From positions 1,116,001 through 1,180,000 of the forward strand of contig NZ_QUMQ01000001.1 of the NCBI RefSeq assembly GCF_003387075.1: a DNA stretch of 64,000 nucleotides, in the 5' to 3' direction. Source of the stretch: Asanoa ferruginea. Lineage in GTDB: Bacteria; Actinomycetota; Actinomycetes; Mycobacteriales; Micromonosporaceae. A model generated the notes under the pieces. That model had not been told where the DNA came from and ran no database searches. It was given only the letters and a program-made list of their open reading frames with translations. This document shows positions 27,524 to 39,085 of the stretch, in pieces. Every line of letters begins with the position of its first letter. The first letter of the stretch is position 1. Position numbers and translations under genes: made by a program.

Positions 27524-28270
27524 ATGAGCGAACCAATGATCGGCGAAAGGGCGTTCAGTCGGGCACGGCGACTACTGTCGTGGACCATTCTTCTCCTCGC
27601 CGGTGTCTCCGTCGCGCTTCTTGCCGGCCTCGCCGCCTCCGGGATGATCGCCGGCACGGCCCCTGATGAGACGTGGGCGGTCCGGGCGAATGTCGGTGAG
27701 ACGTTCGGAGTTCTCAATGCCATCTTCTCTGGGCTGGCGCTCGCGGCCGTGGTCGTGACCTTCTGGATGCAATTCACTGAACTACGGTCACAACGGGCTG
27801 AACTCGCCCTCCAGCGCGATTCATTGATCCAGACCAAGGCCGAACTACACCGAAGCGCCGAGGCAGACCTGCGCCACCTACATTTCGATCTCGTGCAATT
27901 GTCGATCGCCGATCCCGAACTTGCCCAGGTCTGGCCGCAGGTGGTTGGCTCTCCAGCGCGACACCGGCAGTATCAGTATGCGAACTTGATAATTCAGCAC
28001 AGCTGGCTTCAGCTGAAGATCAGTGACTACACCGAAGCCGAGCTTCAAAGCATGCTGCGTTACCTTTTTTCGAGCCCGATCATCAGGGAATACTGGACCA
28101 CAACCAAGGAGTTCCGGCAGCGGATCTTGGTGACAGACTCTTTCGAACACCGCATGACAGCGGTGGCCGACGAGGTCTGCTCGGAGTATGAGCACCTGCT
28201 GCGGACGCATCGTCCCGACCCGGCCACGCCCGCCTGGAACGGGACCGCAGAGGTCGCCGAAGCGGCCTAG
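27524..28270 (+). CDS. DUF6082 family membrane protein
   Basis: 248 aa from ATG 27524 (an ATG at 27440 is in frame). Two membrane helices (about residues 16-38, SWTILLLAGVSVALLAGLAA, and 62-84, LNAIFSGLALAAVVVTFWMQ) are followed by a coiled coil (ELRSQRAELALQRDSLIQTK) and a soluble domain with HLHFDLVQLSIADPELAQVW, the pattern of DUF6082 proteins common in actinomycetes. Function unknown. Codon use is visibly less GC-biased at third positions than in neighbours, suggesting transfer or a low-expression accessory gene. Confidence 0.8.
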   Translation: MSEPMIGERAFSRARRLLSWTILLLAGVSVALLAGLAASGMIAGTAPDETWAVRANVGETFGVLNAIFSGLALAAVVVTFWMQFTELRSQRAELALQRDSLIQTKAELHRSAEADLRHLHFDLVQLSIADPELAQVWPQVVGSPARHRQYQYANLIIQHSWLQLKISDYTEAELQSMLRYLFSSPIIREYWTTTKEFRQRILVTDSFEHRMTAVADEVCSEYEHLLRTHRPDPATPAWNGTAEVAEAA

Positions 28271-28575
28271 TCGCCGGCGTTGAGCTGTTTCACGTCCCGC
28301 AGAGCGGCCAACATGACCTCGCGCGGCAGAACGACGATGCGCTCCTCCGCAGCGCGCCCGGCCTGAACCTCGGCAAGTTGGCCGTCGAGTTCGACCGTCG
28401 CATCGAGGCCCACGACCGCGAAGCGACCGTCGGTCAGCTCAAAGATGTCGGGACACGTCACGTTGGTGTTGCAGCGTTCGCGCGGCGCCGAACCGTGCCG
28501 ACGGAGGATCTTCAACGGTCCACCCGCAGTTCCCCCGCCACGAACCTCACGCCCCATCTGCCCCATAACGACCAT
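28267..28575 (-). CDS. Small conserved-type protein of unknown function
   Basis: 102 aa. The core LKILRRHGSAPRERCNTNVT + CPDIFELTDGRFAVVG looks like a compact folded domain with two Cys; the C-terminus is helical (ERIVVLPREVMLAALRDV). Similar small proteins are common in Streptomyces-like genomes with no assigned function. Its stop overlaps the convergent DUF6082 stop by 4 nt. Start uncertain among ATG 28575, ATG 28566 and TTG 28584. No function proposed. Confidence 0.68.
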   Translation of the reverse strand: MVVMGQMGREVRGGGTAGGPLKILRRHGSAPRERCNTNVTCPDIFELTDGRFAVVGLDATVELDGQLAEVQAGRAAEERIVVLPREVMLAALRDVKQLNAGD

Positions 28576-28720
28576 TTCGGACAAGCCGATGATCTCACGA
28601 CCCGCGCTCCGCGCATCGCAGATCGCTGCGTGTCCCGCGAATAGTTGACGATGGTAACCATGTTCGGGAGGGGCGGCAAGACCCTCTAATCGGGTCAGCC
28701 GATGGACCGATGGGCGACCC

Positions 28721-30244
28721 TCAGCGCTTGGGTTCGACCCAGCCCGTCTCGGTCAGGTGGTGCAGAACCGCGCCCACTGCCTCGTCGACGCTCAGCTCGC
28801 TCGTGTCGAGCGTCAGCTCCGCGTCGAGCGGCGCCTCATACGGGTCGTCGATCCCGGTCATGCCCTTGATCAGGCCGGCCCGAGCCTTCGCATACAACCC
28901 CTTGCGATCACGCCGCTCGCACACCTCGAGCGGCGTAGCGACGTGGACCAGCACGAACCCCGCCCCCGCCAGCGTCGCCATCTCGCGCGCGGTGCGCCGC
29001 GCAGCGGCGTAAGGCGCGATCGGGCAGCAGATCGCCATCCCCCGATGCCGAGCCACCTCGGCGGCGACCCAGCCAATCCGGCGGATATTGAGGTCGCGAT
29101 CTTCCTTGCTGAAGCCCAGCCCCGCGGACAGCTCCCGCCGCACCACGTCACCATCGAGCAGCGTCACCGTGCGATCGCCGGTCTCGCGGAGATGATCAGC
29201 CACCCCGCGCGCGACCGTCGACTTCCCCGAACCGGACAACCCCGTCAGGAACACCACCAGGCCGCGCTGGCGGCGGGGTGGCCGTGCTCGGGCCAACTCC
29301 TTCGCCACCGCCGGCGGTGTGTGCCACTCCGGCAGCGGGAAGCCCCGATCAAGGAGATCGTCGATCTCGTCGGTGCGCAGCGCCAGCCGGCGGTTCCGTG
29401 GCGGGATGTCGTCGCGCCACCGCCACTGACCGTCACGGTTGTCGTAGGCCAACTCCCGCGGCACCAGCACCCGCGGTCCACCCCCGGAGAGCATCTCGCC
29501 GGTGGACAGCAGATGCGTCACCCCGTAAGCGGCCGCCACCTTGGCGCGCAGCAGCGCGTCGCGGATCTCGTCGCCGCGCCGGACCAGGGGCACCGCGACC
29601 AGCGTCGCCGGGGGCATCCGGTCGCGCGCCGCGAACACCGTGCGGACCAGCACCTCGGGTGACAGGCCGCCGGGGCCGGCCTCGCCGACCGGGATCAACA
29701 CCAGGAGATGAGCGGCGAGGGTACGCGCCGCGTGTGCGATCTGCGCCAGTTGCGGGCGGTGCAGCGGGCGGTCGGCGACCACGCCGAGCACCCGGCCCGG
29801 TGGCAGCAGCTCGCGGACCTCGGCGGGAGTGCGGCGCAGCCGCTGGAACGGGCCGTGCCGGCCGTCGCCGATCTGCCGGACCGTGCCGCCGACGCCGTAG
29901 CGGCCGTCGCGGCTCGGCCAGGTGTCGTTGACCTCGACCGCGGCGATCGGGGCGCCCTCCTGGTCGGTGAGCACGATCGATCGCAGCGCCGGGTCGTCGA
30001 GATCGAGACCCAGGGCCAGCGGCTCGGGGACCTCCAGGGTCACCGGCAGCGGCCACGGCGTCCCGTCGGCGAGCCGGCCGCGCCTCTGGAGCGCGGTCAG
30101 GTCGGCGCGGCCGAGGAAACCGGTCAGTGGCGCGTAGGCGCCGGTGAGCAGCAGCTCCAGGTCGGCGAGCTCGCCCGCACGCGGGCTGTATGCCGGCGCG
30201 TCGCGCAGCAACTCGTCGGGCATCAGCCACCCGCGCTCGCTCAA
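28721..30244 (-). CDS. Adenylylsulfate kinase fused to degenerate ATP-sulfurylase domain
   Basis: 507 aa. Residues about 1-310 resemble ATP sulfurylase (LELLLTGAYAPLTGFLGRAD, VLTDQEGAPIAAVEV), but the catalytic QxRNPxHxxH motif is reduced to VADRPLHRPQLAQ (about 156-167) and GRDHAGPG is lost at STGEMLSGGG. Residues about 328-500 form a full APS kinase: P-loop GLSGSGKSTVARG, DGDVVRRELSAGLGFSKEDR, and GLYAKARAGLIKGMTGIDDP. The kinase makes PAPS, the donor for the two sulfotransferases at 46.8 and 55.7 kb. TTG start with GAGGGG 6 nt upstream; ATG 30223 possible. Confidence 0.88.
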   Translation of the reverse strand: MSERGWLMPDELLRDAPAYSPRAGELADLELLLTGAYAPLTGFLGRADLTALQRRGRLADGTPWPLPVTLEVPEPLALGLDLDDPALRSIVLTDQEGAPIAAVEVNDTWPSRDGRYGVGGTVRQIGDGRHGPFQRLRRTPAEVRELLPPGRVLGVVADRPLHRPQLAQIAHAARTLAAHLLVLIPVGEAGPGGLSPEVLVRTVFAARDRMPPATLVAVPLVRRGDEIRDALLRAKVAAAYGVTHLLSTGEMLSGGGPRVLVPRELAYDNRDGQWRWRDDIPPRNRRLALRTDEIDDLLDRGFPLPEWHTPPAVAKELARARPPRRQRGLVVFLTGLSGSGKSTVARGVADHLRETGDRTVTLLDGDVVRRELSAGLGFSKEDRDLNIRRIGWVAAEVARHRGMAICCPIAPYAAARRTAREMATLAGAGFVLVHVATPLEVCERRDRKGLYAKARAGLIKGMTGIDDPYEAPLDAELTLDTSELSVDEAVGAVLHHLTETGWVEPKR

Positions 30245-30389
30245 ACCAACCCCCTCGGTCTATTCGCGCCCAAGTGTCTCAGTCCGCGACCGTCAGGGTC
30301 GAGCGGGACCCACGCAACGCGACCCTTAATGGCTAGATCCGGGGTGCGCCGGATCCACGACGGTGACGCTGGGTCATACGCTGTGCCCC

Positions 30390-31304
30390 GTGACACTCAT
30401 CGCGACCGAGTCGCTCACCAAGACGTACGGCGGCCGGGTAACCGCGCTGTCCGACCTTACGGTCAGCGTCGAGCCGGGGATCATCGGGCTGGTCGGCGCC
30501 AACGGCGCGGGCAAGTCGACGCTGATCAAGATCCTGCTCGGGCTGCTGCCACCCACTTCGGGGCGGGTCCAGGTGCTGGGGCTGGATCCGACCGTCGACC
30601 CGATGGGCGTCCGGGCCCGGGTCGGCTACATGCCCGAGCACGACAGCCTCCCACCCGATCTCAGCGCCGCCGAGCTGGTGACGCACCTCGGTCGCATCAG
30701 CGGGCTGCCGAAGACCAGTGCCCGGGAGCGCGCGTCCGAGGCGCTCCGCCACGTGGGCCTCTACGAGGAGCGCTACCGGCAGGTCGGCGGTTACTCGACC
30801 GGCATGAAGCAGCGGGTCAAGCTGGCGCAGGCGCTCGTACACGATCCAGATCTGTTGCTTCTCGACGAGCCGACCAACGGTCTCGATCCGGCCGGCCGCG
30901 ACGCGATGCTCGCCCTGGTCCAGCGGATCGGCACCGAGTTCGGCATCTCGGTCGTGGTCTGCTCGCACCTGCTCGGCGAGGTCGAGCGGATCTGCGACCA
31001 CCTGATCGCGATCGACGGCGGCAAGCTGCTGCGTTCCGACAACGTGTCCGCGATGACCACCTCGACCGACGTGCTCGTGGTCGAGGTCAGCGAGGGCGGC
31101 GACGAGTTGGAGCGGCGGCTGCTGGAGATGCGGCTGCCGGTGACCAAGGACGGGCACGCGCTGCTCGTACCCCTGGAAGATGATCAGACCTATGACCGGA
31201 TCCTGACCGCGGTGGCCGATCTCGACCTGCCGCTGCATCGTCTCGACCAGCGCCGCCACCGGGTGGCTGAGCTCTTCGCCGACCGGGAGGCCGCGCATGT
31301 CTAG
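30390..31304 (+). CDS. ABC transporter ATP-binding protein
   Basis: 304 aa. Walker A GLVGANGAGKSTLIKIL, signature YSTGMKQRVKLAQAL, Walker B PDLLLLDEPTNGLDP and the H-loop VVVCSHLLGE. A C-terminal extension of about 80 residues is typical of ATPases serving ABC-2 type permeases. The GTG at 30390 starts the domain; an in-frame ATG-less extension to 30363 is not needed. The stop overlaps the permease gene by 8 nt. First gene of a four-gene overlapping operon. Confidence 0.93.
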   Translation: MTLIATESLTKTYGGRVTALSDLTVSVEPGIIGLVGANGAGKSTLIKILLGLLPPTSGRVQVLGLDPTVDPMGVRARVGYMPEHDSLPPDLSAAELVTHLGRISGLPKTSARERASEALRHVGLYEERYRQVGGYSTGMKQRVKLAQALVHDPDLLLLDEPTNGLDPAGRDAMLALVQRIGTEFGISVVVCSHLLGEVERICDHLIAIDGGKLLRSDNVSAMTTSTDVLVVEVSEGGDELERRLLEMRLPVTKDGHALLVPLEDDQTYDRILTAVADLDLPLHRLDQRRHRVAELFADREAAHV

Positions 31305-32166
31305 CCCCGCGGGTGTCATTCACGACATTGGATATCAGCGGTACGCCGGTGCGCGGCTCGGCCGCCGCGACGTGGTGCTGGCGCTCTACACGCAGAGCCT
31401 GCGCACCGTGTTCGGGCTGGGCCGCAGCTTCAAGGCCAAGATCTTCCCGTGGTTCGTGGTCGGCGTGGCCGCGATCGTGGCGATCGTCGTCATGGCCATC
31501 CGGGCCCAGACCGGCGAGGTCGTCATCAAGTACGCCGATTATCCGCAGGTGCTCGGCCTGCTGATGATCCTGTTCGTGGCGATCGCCGCGCCCGAGCTGG
31601 TCTCCCGCGACCTGCACAGCGGGGTGCTGCCGCTCTACTTCTCCCGGCCGTTGCGGCCCGGCGACTACGCGCTCGCGAAGCTGGCCGCGCTGGTCAGCGG
31701 CGTGATGCTGGTCTTCGGCGGTGGCCAGCTGCTGATCTTCATCGGCGCGGCGTTCTCGGTGAAGGGCTTCAGCAACGTGATGAACGAGCTGGGCGACGTC
31801 GGCCTCGCGTTGATCTACACGGCGCTCTACGGGCTCGTCTTCGGCAGCATGGCCGTGCTGGTCGCCTCGCTGCTGAAGCGGCGGGCGGTGGCGGCCGCCG
31901 CGATCGTCGGCACGTTCATCGTCACCGCGCCGATCGTGGCGGTGCTCGCCACCCTGCCGTCGGAGCGGGCACACCAGCTGGCCCAGATCGTCAACCCGGT
32001 CAGCCTGGTCGGCGGCGTCGGTGACTGGCTCTTCGAGCCGACCAGTTCCTCGGAAGAATTGGGCATCGGCCCGTTCGGCCCGCTCTACGCGCTGGTCACC
32101 GTCCTCCTGGTCGCGCTGTGCGTGACGCTGTTGATCGGCCGCTACCGGAAGGTGTCGAAGTCGTGA
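31297..32166 (+). CDS. ABC-2 type transporter permease
   Basis: 289 aa. About six membrane helices (e.g. KIFPWFVVGVAAIVAIVVMA, VLGLLMILFVAIAAPELVSR), with the ABC-2 hallmark of a cytoplasmic loop after helix 2, SRDLHSGVLPLYFSRPLRPG. The N-terminal YQRYAGARLGRRDVV is typical of this subgroup. It overlaps both neighbours, which encode ATPases, so it is one half of the membrane channel. Exported substrate unknown. Confidence 0.9.
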   Translation: MSSPAGVIHDIGYQRYAGARLGRRDVVLALYTQSLRTVFGLGRSFKAKIFPWFVVGVAAIVAIVVMAIRAQTGEVVIKYADYPQVLGLLMILFVAIAAPELVSRDLHSGVLPLYFSRPLRPGDYALAKLAALVSGVMLVFGGGQLLIFIGAAFSVKGFSNVMNELGDVGLALIYTALYGLVFGSMAVLVASLLKRRAVAAAAIVGTFIVTAPIVAVLATLPSERAHQLAQIVNPVSLVGGVGDWLFEPTSSSEELGIGPFGPLYALVTVLLVALCVTLLIGRYRKVSKS

Positions 32167-33071
32167 CTGTCGAGATTGACGGGGTTTCCCGCTGGTACGG
32201 CAACGTGGTGGCCGTCAACGACGTCACCATGACGCTCGGCCCCGGCGTGACCGGGCTGCTCGGGCCCAACGGCGCGGGCAAGACCACGCTGCTGCACATG
32301 ATGGCCGGGTTCCTGCCGGCGTCGCGCGGCACGCTGACCGTCGACGGGGAGCCTGCCTGGCGCAACCCGGCCGTCTACCGCAAGCTCGGCCTGGTCAGCG
32401 AGCGCGAGTCGGTGCACGCCTACCTCACGGCCTACGAGTTCGTGCTGGTCAGCGCGAAGCTGCACGGCCTGCCCGACCCGGCCGCCGCGACCGCCCGGGC
32501 CCTCGACCTGGTCGAGATGGGCGAGTTCAAGGACCGCCGGATCGGCACCTACTCCAAGGGCATGCGGCAGCGCACCCGGGTCGCCGCGGCGCTCGTGCAC
32601 GAGCCCGACGTGCTGCTGCTCGACGAGCCGTTCAACGGCATGGACCCGCGGCAGCGGATGCACATGATGGACCTGCTGCACCGGCTCGGCGCCGCCGGCC
32701 GGACGATCCTGTTCAGCTCGCACATCCTCGAAGAGGTCGAGCAGCTCTCCGGGACCGTCCAGGTGATGGTCTCCGGCCGGCTCGCGGCGTCCGGTGACTT
32801 CCGCACGATCCGCCGGCTGATGACCAACCGGCCGCACGTGTTCGCCGTGCAGTCGACCGACGACCGGCGGCTCGCGGTCGCGCTGATGCACCAGCCCTCG
32901 GTCAACGGCGTCGACCTGGGCCGCGAAGGGCTGACCGTGCGCGCCGGCGACTACGGCAGCTTCACCCGGGCGCTGCCCCGGATCGCACTCAAGGAAGGCA
33001 TCCGGGTCCGCCGGTTGCTGCCCTCCGACGAGTCGCTGGAAAGCGTCTTCTCTTACCTGGTGGAGGCCTGA
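32163..33071 (+). CDS. ABC transporter ATP-binding protein
   Basis: 302 aa. Walker A GLLGPNGAGKTTLLHMM, signature YSKGMRQRTRVAAALV, Walker B PDVLLLDEPFNGMDPRQR and ILFSSHILEEVEQ. It is the second ATPase of the operon and only moderately similar to the first, so the two may form a heterodimer or serve the two different permeases. The GTG start overlaps the preceding stop by 4 nt (GTGA) and its stop overlaps the next ATG by 1 nt. Confidence 0.93.
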   Translation: MTVEIDGVSRWYGNVVAVNDVTMTLGPGVTGLLGPNGAGKTTLLHMMAGFLPASRGTLTVDGEPAWRNPAVYRKLGLVSERESVHAYLTAYEFVLVSAKLHGLPDPAAATARALDLVEMGEFKDRRIGTYSKGMRQRTRVAAALVHEPDVLLLDEPFNGMDPRQRMHMMDLLHRLGAAGRTILFSSHILEEVEQLSGTVQVMVSGRLAASGDFRTIRRLMTNRPHVFAVQSTDDRRLAVALMHQPSVNGVDLGREGLTVRAGDYGSFTRALPRIALKEGIRVRRLLPSDESLESVFSYLVEA

Positions 33072-33781
33072 TGTCCACGGTCGCCTGGATCACCACCCGC
33101 GGCCTGCTCGGCCGCCGGCGGTTCCTGCTGCTCCTGCCGCTGCCGCTGCTGATGGTCGGCATCGCGCTCATCCCGCGGCTCTCCGGCATCAGCCCGTCGG
33201 ACTGGGCCCAGCCGGTGATCGTCGCGCTCGGCTTCACCACCCTGCTGCCGATCGTCTCGTTGATCGTCGGCACCGGCGTGCTCGGCGCTGAGATCGACGA
33301 CGGCACCATCACCCACATCCTGTCGAAGCCGATCGCGCGCTGGCGGATCGTCCTGCCGAAGCTGCTGGTCTCGATCGCGGTCACCGGTGCCACCGCGGCC
33401 GTGCCGTTCTACATCGTCGGCGCGCTGGCCGACGGTCCGCGGCTGGGCCTGGGCCTGGTGGTCGGCGCGTTCGCGGGTGCGGTGCTCTACTCGGCGATCT
33501 TCGTCGCGCTGAGCCTGATCTCCCGCCGGCCGGTGCTGCTCGGCCTGGTCTACGTGATCGTCTGGGAGGGGCTGCTGTCCAACCTGGTCAGCGGCACCCG
33601 GGTGCTGTCGGTGCAGCAGTATGTGCTGACCATCTCCGACAAGGCCGCGAGCTCCGACCTGCTCCACCCCAACGTCTCGTTCCCGGTCGCGGTGGTGATG
33701 AGCATCGTGGTGACCGTCCTGTTCACGGCGCTGGCGATCCGGCGGCTCTCGTCGTTCTCGGTGACCGGCGAAACCAGCTGA
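33071..33781 (+). CDS. ABC-2 type transporter permease
   Basis: 236 aa with about six membrane helices (FLLLLPLPLLMVGIALIPRL, LGFTTLLPIVSLIVGTGVLG...). The loop AEIDDGTITHILSKPIARW matches ABC-2 permeases that export antibiotics, polysaccharides or signals. Its start coincides with the last base of the ATPase stop. It completes a 2-ATPase, 2-permease module. Confidence 0.9.
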   Translation: MSTVAWITTRGLLGRRRFLLLLPLPLLMVGIALIPRLSGISPSDWAQPVIVALGFTTLLPIVSLIVGTGVLGAEIDDGTITHILSKPIARWRIVLPKLLVSIAVTGATAAVPFYIVGALADGPRLGLGLVVGAFAGAVLYSAIFVALSLISRRPVLLGLVYVIVWEGLLSNLVSGTRVLSVQQYVLTISDKAASSDLLHPNVSFPVAVVMSIVVTVLFTALAIRRLSSFSVTGETS

Positions 33782-33784
33782 TCG

Positions 33785-34522
33785 TTACGGCAGCGCGCTC
33801 GGCACCAGCCATTCCGGAAAAGCGCGCAGCAGCGCGACCAGGAGCGAGAGCACGATCCCGCAGAGGATCATGAGCAACAGACCGGTCAGCCCGTCGTAAC
33901 GCTTGGGCTGGCCGGTCTTCCTGTCGGGGGCCGGCGGCTCGGGTTCGGCCCACGGGCGTTCGGCGCGCAACCACAGCAGCACCCCGAGCCCGAACGGGAT
34001 CCCGCCCAGCCAAAACCAGAACCACCGGGTGCCGAGCCCCGGCGCCGGTCCCCAGACCAGGATCAGCAGGCTGATCAGGGCGATGATCGTGGCCAGCACC
34101 GGCGCGAGCGGTGGAATCGAAGTGCCCTCGGCATTCGCCGGGAACGACGGCAGCAGCATTTCGAACTCGGTCCACCCGCCGGTTCCCGAGGGGTCGATCG
34201 AGGTCACCTGCGTGTAGTGCACGCGGCCGAAGCCGGTACGCCAGACGAGCACGCTGTCGGCCATCTGGCTGGTCGAGGTGACCTCGACCGGCGTGAACCA
34301 GATAGAGACGGTGTCCGCGTCGTCGAACGACGAGGCAAACTCGAAGGCCACGACCCGGCCCGCCGCCGCGTCAGCGCGGGCCTGGTCGATGGTGGCGGTC
34401 CGCGGTGCCGTCCACCAAGCCGTGAGCGCCCAGGCCACCCAGAGCCCGAGCAGCACCAGCCGCAGCACCGGGAACACCCGGGACCGGGCTCCGGCCCCGG
34501 GCAACGCATCGACCCCCGCCAT
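33785..34522 (-). CDS. Membrane protein of unknown function
   Basis: 245 aa. There is one N-terminal membrane helix (LRLVLLGLWVAWALTAWWT), an extracytoplasmic domain of about 85 residues (FEFASSFDDADTVSIWF...), two closely spaced helices (APVLATIIALISLLILVW; FWFWLGGIPFGLGVLLWL), and a C-terminal helix (LLLMILCGIVLSLLVALL). No family recognised. It is convergent with the ABC operon and lies downstream of ppc on the same strand, 37 bp away, so may be co-transcribed. Confidence 0.75.
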   Translation of the reverse strand: MAGVDALPGAGARSRVFPVLRLVLLGLWVAWALTAWWTAPRTATIDQARADAAAGRVVAFEFASSFDDADTVSIWFTPVEVTSTSQMADSVLVWRTGFGRVHYTQVTSIDPSGTGGWTEFEMLLPSFPANAEGTSIPPLAPVLATIIALISLLILVWGPAPGLGTRWFWFWLGGIPFGLGVLLWLRAERPWAEPEPPAPDRKTGQPKRYDGLTGLLLMILCGIVLSLLVALLRAFPEWLVPSALP

Positions 34523-34559
34523 GGCGTTGATGGTGGCAGGCGGGGGCGACCCCGGGCAA

Positions 34560-37352
<2,793 letters not shown>

Positions 37353-37495
37353 GGGTGCGCTCCTTACGGCGGTGCAGGGCGGACAGCGCTGTCCCGTGCA
37401 TGATGATGCTACCTGCGCCGGCTGGGCACGCGGGTGGACCAGCCCCTGTGAAATGTGCTGTTAATCCCGTTTGCGGCGGTGGCTAGCTTGGCACC

Positions 37496-38521
37496 ATGCG
37501 CTACCCAACCAAGCCGCGGCCTGGATCGCGCGTCGCGGTGATCTCCCCGTCCGCCGGCCTGCCAGCCATCCACCCCGCGCCCTACGAGCTGGGCCTGCGC
37601 CGCCTCCGCGAGGAGTTCAAGCTGGAGCCGGTCGAATACCCGACGACTCGCATCATGAATGCCCCACCGGCCGACCGAGCCCGCGACGTCATGGCGGCCT
37701 TCGCCGACCCGACGATCGACGCGGTGCTGTCCTCCATTGGCGGCGACGACCAGCTCCGGATCCTGCGCCACCTCGACCCGGCGGTGCTGAGCGCCAACCC
37801 GAAGCCGTTCTTCGGCTACTCCGACAACACCACCCTGCTCAACTACCTCTACGGCCTCGGCATCGTCGGCTATCACGGCGGCTCGGTCATGGTCCAACTC
37901 GGCCGGGCCGGCGACCTCCACCCGCTGACCCGCGAGTCGCTGAACGCCGCGCTGTTCGGGTCGGACTGGTTCGAGCTGACGCCGTCAGCCGACTACACCG
38001 ACGAGCCGGTCGACTGGCTCACGCCCGACTACCCGTCGGCCTCGGAGCGGATGTTTCCGTCTTCCGGGTGGACGTGGCACGGCGCCGTGGCCGCGGTGAC
38101 CGGCCCGCTGTGGGGCGGCAACATCGAGGTGCTGACCTGGCTGCTGGCCGCCGACAAGGTCGCCGCGCCGCCACCCGGTGCGATCTTCTTCGCCGAGACC
38201 TCCGAAGACATGCCGCCGGCGACCGAGGTCTATTACATGCTCCGCAACCTCGGCGAACGCGGCTGGCTGGCGGATGTCCCGGCCATCCTGATGGGCCGCC
38301 CCAAGTGCTGGGAGCGCACCAACCCCCTGTCGCCGGCGGCCAAGCAGGCGTACGCCGACGACCAGCGGGCGGCGGTCCTGCGCGCGGCGGCCGAATACGC
38401 CCCGGACGCGGTGCTCGTGCTCGACCTCGACATCGGCCACACCGACCCGCAGCAGGTCCTCCCCTACGGCGGCGAGGCCCGCGTCGACGCGCAGGCCCGC
38501 CGCATCTCGGTGCGTTACTGA
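37496..38521 (+). CDS. Peptidase family S66 (LD-carboxypeptidase/MccF-like)
   Basis: 341 aa. The N-terminal GSRVAVISPSAGLPA and the nucleophile elbow KPFFGYSDNTTLLNYLY (Ser) mark the S66 fold; an acid (FFAETSEDMPP) and the His of DIGHTDPQQVLPYGGEARV complete the triad. Features favour the MccF-like branch, which cleaves microcin C-type aminoacyl-nucleotides, over peptidoglycan-recycling LdcA. No signal peptide, so cytoplasmic. Single gene with its own promoter region after ppc. Confidence 0.9.
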   Translation: MRYPTKPRPGSRVAVISPSAGLPAIHPAPYELGLRRLREEFKLEPVEYPTTRIMNAPPADRARDVMAAFADPTIDAVLSSIGGDDQLRILRHLDPAVLSANPKPFFGYSDNTTLLNYLYGLGIVGYHGGSVMVQLGRAGDLHPLTRESLNAALFGSDWFELTPSADYTDEPVDWLTPDYPSASERMFPSSGWTWHGAVAAVTGPLWGGNIEVLTWLLAADKVAAPPPGAIFFAETSEDMPPATEVYYMLRNLGERGWLADVPAILMGRPKCWERTNPLSPAAKQAYADDQRAAVLRAAAEYAPDAVLVLDLDIGHTDPQQVLPYGGEARVDAQARRISVRY

Positions 38522-38527
38522 GCGCCG

Positions 38528-39040
38528 TCAGATGAAGGCGTCAGGCCATCTCGCGTAGGCGAGCGCGGTGGCGCCAACCGCGATGCAGTAGCCAACGATG
38601 GTCGCCGACCACAGGCTGCGGCTCGCGTTGCCCAGCAGGATGAGTTTCACCGCGTTGTGCCGTCGGAGGCGCAGAGTCCAGAGGAACGCGTTCAGCGACA
38701 AGAACACGGCCGGCGGCACGAACGCGATCCCGTACCCCAAGATCGCTTGAAGCCAGTTGGGTCCGCCGAGGTGGGTCACGGTCCACGACACCACGATTCC
38801 GGCAAGCACGGATGCCGGCACGAGCAGGAACATCGACGGATAGGCGAGCCTCGCGACGCGGCGGGAAGCCGCCCGCGGCGACAGCCGCTGGGACTCCTTT
38901 GCGAGGAGTCGCCGATCGTTGACCGAGGGGTCGTGCCTGGCGCCGGCGCGAATCATCGTCTCGGCCAGATTCAACCGCTCCAACAGCGCGAACACCTCCT
39001 CGGTCGCGCACACCTTGACACGCGCGGCCGTGAGGAGCAT
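38528..39040 (-). CDS. Membrane protein of unknown function
   Basis: 170 aa. A soluble helical N-terminus of about 55 residues (FALLERLNLAETMIRAGARH) precedes three or four membrane helices (PSMFLLVPASVLAGIVVSW, AILGYGIAFVPPAVFLSL, WSATIVGYCIAVGATALA). No family recognised. It is divergent from the ArsR regulator and shares its palindromic operator, so it may be a regulated target. ATG 39040 is chosen; a TTG at 39046 lies inside the operator. Confidence 0.72.
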   Translation of the reverse strand: MLLTAARVKVCATEEVFALLERLNLAETMIRAGARHDPSVNDRRLLAKESQRLSPRAASRRVARLAYPSMFLLVPASVLAGIVVSWTVTHLGGPNWLQAILGYGIAFVPPAVFLSLNAFLWTLRLRRHNAVKLILLGNASRSLWSATIVGYCIAVGATALAYARWPDAFI

Positions 39041-39043
39041 ATT

Positions 39044-39073
39044 CAACCTAGCGGTTAATTAACTGGCAGGTTG
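39044..39073. promoter_or_regulatory. 30-bp palindromic operator, probable ArsR-family site
   Basis: Outer arms CAACCT / AGGTTG flank a perfect inner palindrome GTTAATTAAC. The site covers the whole gap between the start of the leftward membrane-protein gene and the ribosome-binding site of the ArsR gene. Dimeric ArsR/SmtB regulators bind such sites; assignment to the adjacent gene is by position. Confidence 0.7.
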
Positions 39074-39085
39074 AGGAAGGCGGCC

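Noticed and set aside
28640-28670. Short palindrome ATGGTAACCAT between the small gene and the APS kinase
   Set aside because: Eleven bases only, no flanking promoter elements that can be fixed, and easily found by chance.
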